Of a DNA stretch of 64,000 bases, positions 59,859 through 64,000 are shown piece after piece. The notes under the pieces were generated by a model, which was not told the DNA's origin, searched no databases, and saw only the letters and a list, made by a program, of their open reading frames with translations. The DNA lies in contig NZ_JACHJQ010000005.1 in NCBI RefSeq assembly GCF_014203735.1, positions 62,001 through 126,000 on the forward strand, read 5' to 3'. The DNA comes from Actinophytocola algeriensis (GTDB lineage Bacteria > Actinomycetota > Actinomycetes > Mycobacteriales > Pseudonocardiaceae). The number at the start of each line of letters is the position of its first letter. Position 1 is the stretch's first letter. The position numbers and the translations under genes were made by a program.

Positions 59859-62210
59859 ATGGCGGAGCGGGACGCGATCACGGACCCCTGGGGCGCGCGC
59901 ACCCCGTACGGGCCGGGTGAGCGGTGGCCGGTGCGGGTCGACGGCCACCTCGCCGACGGCCTGACCGAGGACGACGTCGACCGGTGGGTGCCCACCGCGG
60001 CCGTGCTGCACTCCAACGGCGACGGCATGGAGCTCGCGGTCAGGGACGGGCGGATCGTCGGGGTCCGTGGTCGTGCGGACGACCGGGTCAACCACGGCCG
60101 CCTCGACGTCAAGGACCTGTACGGCTGGCAGGCGGGCAACAGCGCGGACCGGCTGACGACGCCACTCGTCCGCCGCGACGGTACCCTTCGACCGTCCACC
60201 TGGGACGAGGCGATGACGCGGATCACCGACCACGCCAAGGGGTTGCTCGCCGAGCAGGGGCCGAGCGCGCTGGGTTTCTACACGAGCGGTCAGTTGTTCG
60301 CCGAGGAGTACTACACCCTCGCCGCGATCGCGCACGGCGGCGTCGGCACCAACCACCTCGACGGCAACACCAGGCTGTGCACCGCGACCGCGGCGGCGGC
60401 GCTGAAGACGTCCTTCGGGTGTGACGGCCAGCCCGCGTCCTACACGGATGTCGACCACGCCGACGTGATCGCCCTGTTCGGGCACAACATGGCCGAGACG
60501 CAGTCCGTGCTGTGGACGCGCGTGCTGGACCGGCTGGCGGGTCCCAACCCGCCCGCGCTCCTGTGCGTCGACCCGAGGACCACCGAGGTCGCGAAGGCCG
60601 CGACCGTCCACCTGGCACCGATGCCCGGCACCAACCTCGCGCTGATGAACGGACTGCTGCACGAGATCCTCGCGAACGACTGGGTCGACCACGAGTTCGT
60701 GGACCGGTGCACGGTCGGGTTCGCCGACCTCGAGGCGATGGTGGCCGACTACCCGCCGGACCGGGTCGCGTCCATCTGCGGGGTGGCGGAAGGACAGCTC
60801 CGCGAAGCCGCGGCGTTGCTCGGGCACGCGGAGCGGTTGCTGTGCACGGTGTTGCAGGGGTTCTACCAGTCCCACCAGGCGTCGGCGGCGTCCGTGCAGG
60901 TGAACAACGTCGTGCTGGTGCGCGGCATGCTCGGGCGCCCGGGGTGCGGTGTGCTGCAGATGAACGGCCAGCCCACCGCCGAGAACACCAGGGAGTGCGG
61001 CGCGGACGGTGACCTGACCGGGTTCCGCAACTGGGCCAACGACGCGCACGTCGCCGAACTGGCCGACCTCTGGAACCTCGACGTCGGCCAGATCCCGCAC
61101 TACGCCCCGCCCACGCACCTCATGCAGCTGATGCGGTACGCCGAGAACGGCACCCTGCGGTTCCTGTGGGTGTCGGCCACGAACCCCGCCGTGTCGTTGC
61201 CGGAGCTGTCCCGCGTCCGGGCGGTGCTCGGGCAGGACCGGCTGTTCCTGGTGGTGCAGGACGCGTTCCTCACCGAGACCGCCGCGCTCGCCGACGTGGT
61301 GCTGCCCGCCGCGATCTGGGGTGAGAAGACCGGCACGTTCACCAACGCCGACCGCACCGTGCACCTGTCGGACAAAGCGGTCGACCCGCCCGGCGAGGCA
61401 CGTGCCGACCTCGACATCTTCCTCGACTTCGCGCGGCGCATGGGTTTCCGGGACAAGGATGGTGCGGCGTTCCCGCCGTGGCAGGACCCCGAGTCCGCGT
61501 TCGAGGCGTGGAAGAAGGCCTCCGCGGGCCGCCCGTGCGACTACACGGGACTGAGCTACGAGCTGCTCCGTGCCAGGGGCGGCGTGCAGTGGCCGTGCAA
61601 CGAGGACAACCCGGACGGCACCGAACGGCTCTACACCGACGGCAGGTTCTTCGCCGACCCCGACTACTGCGAGAGCTACGGCCGCGACCTGATCACCGGC
61701 GCCCCAGCCGAACCGGACCAGTACCGGGCCGAGAACCCCGACGGCAAGGCACTCATCAGGGCCGCCGAGTACCTGCCGCCGCACGAAACGCCCGGCGACG
61801 ACTTCCCGTTCGCGCTGATCACCGGCCGCACCATCTACCACTTCCACACCCGCACGAAGACCGGGCGCGCACCGGAACTGAACGACGCCGCACCGGACGT
61901 GTGGGTCGAGATGTCCCCCTCGGACGCGGCGGCAGCGGGCCTCGGCGAGGGTGACCTCGCCGAGGTCACCACCCCGCGCGGCGCTGTCCGCGCACGCGTG
62001 CGGATCGGCGGCATCCGCGAGGGCGTGCTGTTCCTGCCGTTCCACTACGGCTACTGGGACACGGACTCGGGCGGTGACAAGGCGGGCCGTGCCGCGAACG
62101 AGCTGACCATGACCGACTGGGACCCGGTGTCCAAGCAGCCGCTGTTCAAGACCGCCGCGGCCGCCGTCAGCCGCGTGCCCGACGAGGACACCAGGGGAGA
62201 CGTCACATGA
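59859..62210 (+). CDS. Molybdopterin oxidoreductase without N-terminal Fe-S cysteines
   Basis: 783 residues. The cofactor domains of the DMSO-reductase family are clear: TWDEAMTRITDHAKG, FGHNMAETQSVLW, MGRPGCGVLQMNGQPTAENT-type region, NPAVSLPE and ITGRTIYHFHTRTKTGR. Cys in RLCTATAAAAL may ligate molybdenum. The N-terminal segment that normally holds the [4Fe-4S] cluster as CxxCxxxC reads A48-x2-H51-x3-D55 (AAVLHSNGDGM). The cluster is therefore predicted to be absent. The ATG follows GAGG. Downstream is a coupled small protein. Confidence 0.88.
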   Translation: MAERDAITDPWGARTPYGPGERWPVRVDGHLADGLTEDDVDRWVPTAAVLHSNGDGMELAVRDGRIVGVRGRADDRVNHGRLDVKDLYGWQAGNSADRLTTPLVRRDGTLRPSTWDEAMTRITDHAKGLLAEQGPSALGFYTSGQLFAEEYYTLAAIAHGGVGTNHLDGNTRLCTATAAAALKTSFGCDGQPASYTDVDHADVIALFGHNMAETQSVLWTRVLDRLAGPNPPALLCVDPRTTEVAKAATVHLAPMPGTNLALMNGLLHEILANDWVDHEFVDRCTVGFADLEAMVADYPPDRVASICGVAEGQLREAAALLGHAERLLCTVLQGFYQSHQASAASVQVNNVVLVRGMLGRPGCGVLQMNGQPTAENTRECGADGDLTGFRNWANDAHVAELADLWNLDVGQIPHYAPPTHLMQLMRYAENGTLRFLWVSATNPAVSLPELSRVRAVLGQDRLFLVVQDAFLTETAALADVVLPAAIWGEKTGTFTNADRTVHLSDKAVDPPGEARADLDIFLDFARRMGFRDKDGAAFPPWQDPESAFEAWKKASAGRPCDYTGLSYELLRARGGVQWPCNEDNPDGTERLYTDGRFFADPDYCESYGRDLITGAPAEPDQYRAENPDGKALIRAAEYLPPHETPGDDFPFALITGRTIYHFHTRTKTGRAPELNDAAPDVWVEMSPSDAAAAGLGEGDLAEVTTPRGAVRARVRIGGIREGVLFLPFHYGYWDTDSGGDKAGRAANELTMTDWDPVSKQPLFKTAAAAVSRVPDEDTRGDVT

Positions 62211-62686
62211 AACTCGGACTGGCGCTGCGGGAACTGCACCGCGCGGAGCGCTCCCTCGCCCGCGACCTGCTCGCCGTGGCCGACCGCCACCACGTCGAGC
62301 ACGAGATCCACCACGTCGCCAACGACCTCGTCCTGTGGTCGGCGGACCACCTGAGCGGCATCGCCGACGCGGCGCGGCGGTACGACCTGGACCTCGATCC
62401 CGGCCTGCCCGGCCGGGGCCCAGGGGCGGCACTCCGCGCGAAGCTCAGCGACCTGACCGGACGGTTCGCGGCGCCGGGGCTGCTGTTGCTGGCCGACCTG
62501 CGCAGGCTGCACCGCAAGGCCGCCGGGGTCTCGCTCGACTGGGAGCTCGTCGCCCAGGGCGCGCAGGCCGTGAAGGACACCGACCTCTTGGCCCTCACGC
62601 AGAAGTGCCATCCGCAGACCCTGCGCCAGCTCACGTGGACCAACGCGATGCTCAAAACCCTGTCGCCCCAGGTGCTGGCGAGCTGA
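62207..62686 (+). CDS. Small helical protein coupled to the molybdoenzyme
   Basis: 159 residues, mostly helical and rich in His, Leu and Asp. It starts in an ATGA overlap with the molybdopterin enzyme gene. Features seen are ELHRAERSLARDLLAVADRHH and EIHHVANDLVLWSADHL. I do not recognise it. It might be a maturation or docking factor, or the electron-transfer partner that replaces a missing Fe-S subunit, but no cofactor motif is visible. Confidence 0.75.
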   Translation: MKLGLALRELHRAERSLARDLLAVADRHHVEHEIHHVANDLVLWSADHLSGIADAARRYDLDLDPGLPGRGPGAALRAKLSDLTGRFAAPGLLLLADLRRLHRKAAGVSLDWELVAQGAQAVKDTDLLALTQKCHPQTLRQLTWTNAMLKTLSPQVLAS

Positions 62687-62698
62687 GGCCGGGAGCGG

Positions 62699-63409
62699 TC
62701 ACTCCGCGAACGTGTCCGGCCGGATCCGGTGTTGCAGCACCGCCTGGGCGACCTCGGTCAGCGGCAGGTGGTGGCTGAACGCGTGGGCGCGCAGGCGCAG
62801 CATCGCGTCGTCGAGGCTGATGTCGAGCCGGCCCGCGAGCATGCCGGTGGCGATGTTCACCTCGTCGTAGTGGCCGGGGAGGTCCGCGCGGGCCCACGGC
62901 GCCACCTCGTCGCCGCCCGCGTCGGCGAGCAGCGCCGTCGTCGTCAGTGCGGCGAGGGCGACCGCGTCGGCCAGGTGCTCCGCGTCGAGTGTGGCGGGGG
63001 TGCGGCGGTACAGGTCGAGGGTGCCGAGCCAGGTCGTGCCGGCCTGCAGGGGGAACGCGAAGGCCGCGCCGACACCCGCGCTCGCCGCCTCGCCCTCGAA
63101 ACCCGGCCACTGGTGCCTGCCCGTGCCCATGTCGCCGACCAGCACCGGCTCACCGCTGGTGAAGGCGGCGACCCCGGGGCCCTCGCCCAGCGTGTACTGC
63201 AGCTCCTCCAGCTCCTCCGCCCACGCGTCGGTGGCCGCGACCAGCTGCTGCGTCCGAACCGTGGTCCGCACGGTGACCGCGGCGGCGTCGACGCCGAGCC
63301 GCTCCACGGCGACCGCGCAGACCACGCCGGCCCAGCCCGTGCCCGCCCGCTGGTCCGGCAGCCGCTCGGTGACCAGGCGCCACAGCCGCTCGTGACGTTG
63401 ATCGCCCAC
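62699..63409 (-). CDS. GAF-ANTAR transcription antiterminator
   Basis: 236 residues. A GAF domain covers about residues 30-165 (LQYTLGEGPGVAAFTSGEPVLVGDM). The C-terminus (NIATGMLAGRLDISLDDAMLRLRAHAF) is an ANTAR RNA-binding domain. Such proteins prevent termination by binding dual RNA hairpins. The GTG at 63409 follows GGAGGTGG. It converges with the small molybdoenzyme-linked gene. Confidence 0.9.
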   Translation of the reverse strand: MGDQRHERLWRLVTERLPDQRAGTGWAGVVCAVAVERLGVDAAAVTVRTTVRTQQLVAATDAWAEELEELQYTLGEGPGVAAFTSGEPVLVGDMGTGRHQWPGFEGEAASAGVGAAFAFPLQAGTTWLGTLDLYRRTPATLDAEHLADAVALAALTTTALLADAGGDEVAPWARADLPGHYDEVNIATGMLAGRLDISLDDAMLRLRAHAFSHHLPLTEVAQAVLQHRIRPDTFAE

Positions 63410-63510
63410 TGTCCGCCACCTCCACGCTTTCCGACGTGAACGCACCTGACCCCCGGCAGGGTGCATCATCGCGCATCCGGTGCCGGGCCGTCGCCCTGCT
63501 CGCGGCGGGG

Positions 63511-64000
63511 TCAGAGTTCGGGCACGTCGAGCTCGGTGTGCCGGTCGGCGAGGGTGCGTGCGAGTTCCGCGAGCTTGATGTTCAGGTCCTGTGAGGTGCG
63601 GCGCAGCAGGTCGAACGCCTCTTCGGCGTTGATGCCCCTGCGGTTCATCAGGATGCCCTTGGCCTGCCCGATGACGTCCCGGGTCTCGAGCGCCTTGCGC
63701 AGTTCCGCCTCGCGCAGCTCGGCCAGCCGGACCGCCTCGGTGTGCGCCAGGGCGAGCGAGGCGTGGGTGGCGAGGAGCAGGGCGCGGTCGCGGGTCGACT
63801 CGTCGCCGAGCTTGCCGGGCTTGCGGCAGAAGATGTTCATGGCCCCGGACATGCGCGGCGGCTTCGCGTCGGCCACCAGCGCGGTCGACAGCACGGAGAG
63901 GAAGCCGAGGTCGGCGGCGGCCGGCCCGAAACGCGGCCATTGGGGTGTGGCGGCGAGGTCTCCGCTGTGGGTGCAGGCGGTGCCCTCCTTTCGTGCGGCG
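63511..64000 (-). CDS. GAF-ANTAR regulator, cut by the window end
   Basis: The C-terminal 163 residues of a second GAF-ANTAR protein. The open frame runs to the edge of the window, so the start is outside. The end of the GAF domain (LSTALVADAKPPRMSGAMNIF) and a clear ANTAR domain (GQAKGILMNRRGINAEEAFDLL) are visible. It lies about 100 bases upstream of the other GAF-ANTAR gene on the same strand. Confidence 0.88.
   Translation of the reverse strand, partial: AARKEGTACTHSGDLAATPQWPRFGPAAADLGFLSVLSTALVADAKPPRMSGAMNIFCRKPGKLGDESTRDRALLLATHASLALAHTEAVRLAELREAELRKALETRDVIGQAKGILMNRRGINAEEAFDLLRRTSQDLNIKLAELARTLADRHTELDVPEL

Noticed and set aside
1-64000. rRNA, tRNA or other structured RNA genes
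   Set aside because: No cloverleaf, CCA-type end or rRNA segment was recognised by eye. A covariance-model scan would be needed to exclude small RNAs.

Overview
The window is about 64 kb of very GC-rich DNA from a filamentous actinomycete. The best fit is the Pseudonocardiaceae (Amycolatopsis-like). The basis is a conservon operon with a CYP157-type P450, a RheA/Hsp18 pair, GAF-ANTAR regulators, streptogrisin and alpha-lytic type protease signatures, ATGA/GTGA start-stop overlaps and GC-rich third codon positions. The genus is inferred, not shown. No rRNA, tRNA or CRISPR was seen.

Layout. (1) 1-3.0 kb: the 3' end of a glycogen debranching enzyme gene, then a partner-switching set (STAS antagonist, HATPase anti-sigma kinase, SpoIIE-type phosphatase). 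(2) 3.0-23.5 kb: an accessory, probably biosynthetic, region. It has an XRE/MmyB regulator, one single-module type I PKS (KS-AT-ACP with a methylmalonyl-type AT signature), a helix-turn-helix-less LuxR-like ATPase on the other strand, an operon joining a membrane protein, an IS701-like DDE protein and a cyclic-nucleotide-domain histidine kinase, and then a packed operon. That operon holds a lysine-free PLP-fold protein, a P-loop kinase-like protein, a GH3-type acyl-amido synthetase, two methyltransferases, an FAD oxidoreductase, two proteins of unknown family, a free LysR effector domain and an alpha/beta hydrolase. A paralogue of the membrane protein closes the region. I do not recognise a known product.

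(3) 23.5-38.5 kb: redox and small-barrel enzymes without a local regulator. They are a barrel-cupin fusion, a benzoylformate-decarboxylase-like ThDP enzyme, three MFS exporters, a BBE-type FAD oxidase that carries the same barrel domain at its C-terminus, a membrane acyltransferase, an SDR, and a five-gene operon (SnoaL-ankyrin fusion, muconolactone-isomerase-like, tandem EthD, SnoaL, GlcG/HbpS). Two arrays of a 30-bp palindrome-containing repeat sit between convergent genes here. (4) 38.7-45.5 kb: a P450 divergent from a complete conservon cvnA-E whose P450 lacks the ExxR arginine, then an O-methyltransferase with a 57-residue peptide gene.

(5) 45.5-51.5 kb: a secreted S1 protease, a NarL-type two-component pair divergent from a two-gene ABC exporter, a degenerate RibB, and a DUF6292-like gene. 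(6) 51.6-64 kb: hsp18/rheA-like divergent pair with an exact RheA operator, an FN3-bearing exported protein, an acidic Asp-rich duplicated protein, large catalase plus ankyrin gene, lipoprotein, a 28-residue membrane peptide, a DUF6766-like membrane protein, a molybdopterin oxidoreductase whose N-terminal Fe-S cysteines are replaced, its coupled small protein, and two GAF-ANTAR regulators (the last one cut by the window end).

The strongest candidates for something undescribed are the 4-23.5 kb cluster (PKS, GH3 enzyme and lysine-free PLP-fold protein) and the 23.7-38.5 kb set of fused small-barrel enzymes.
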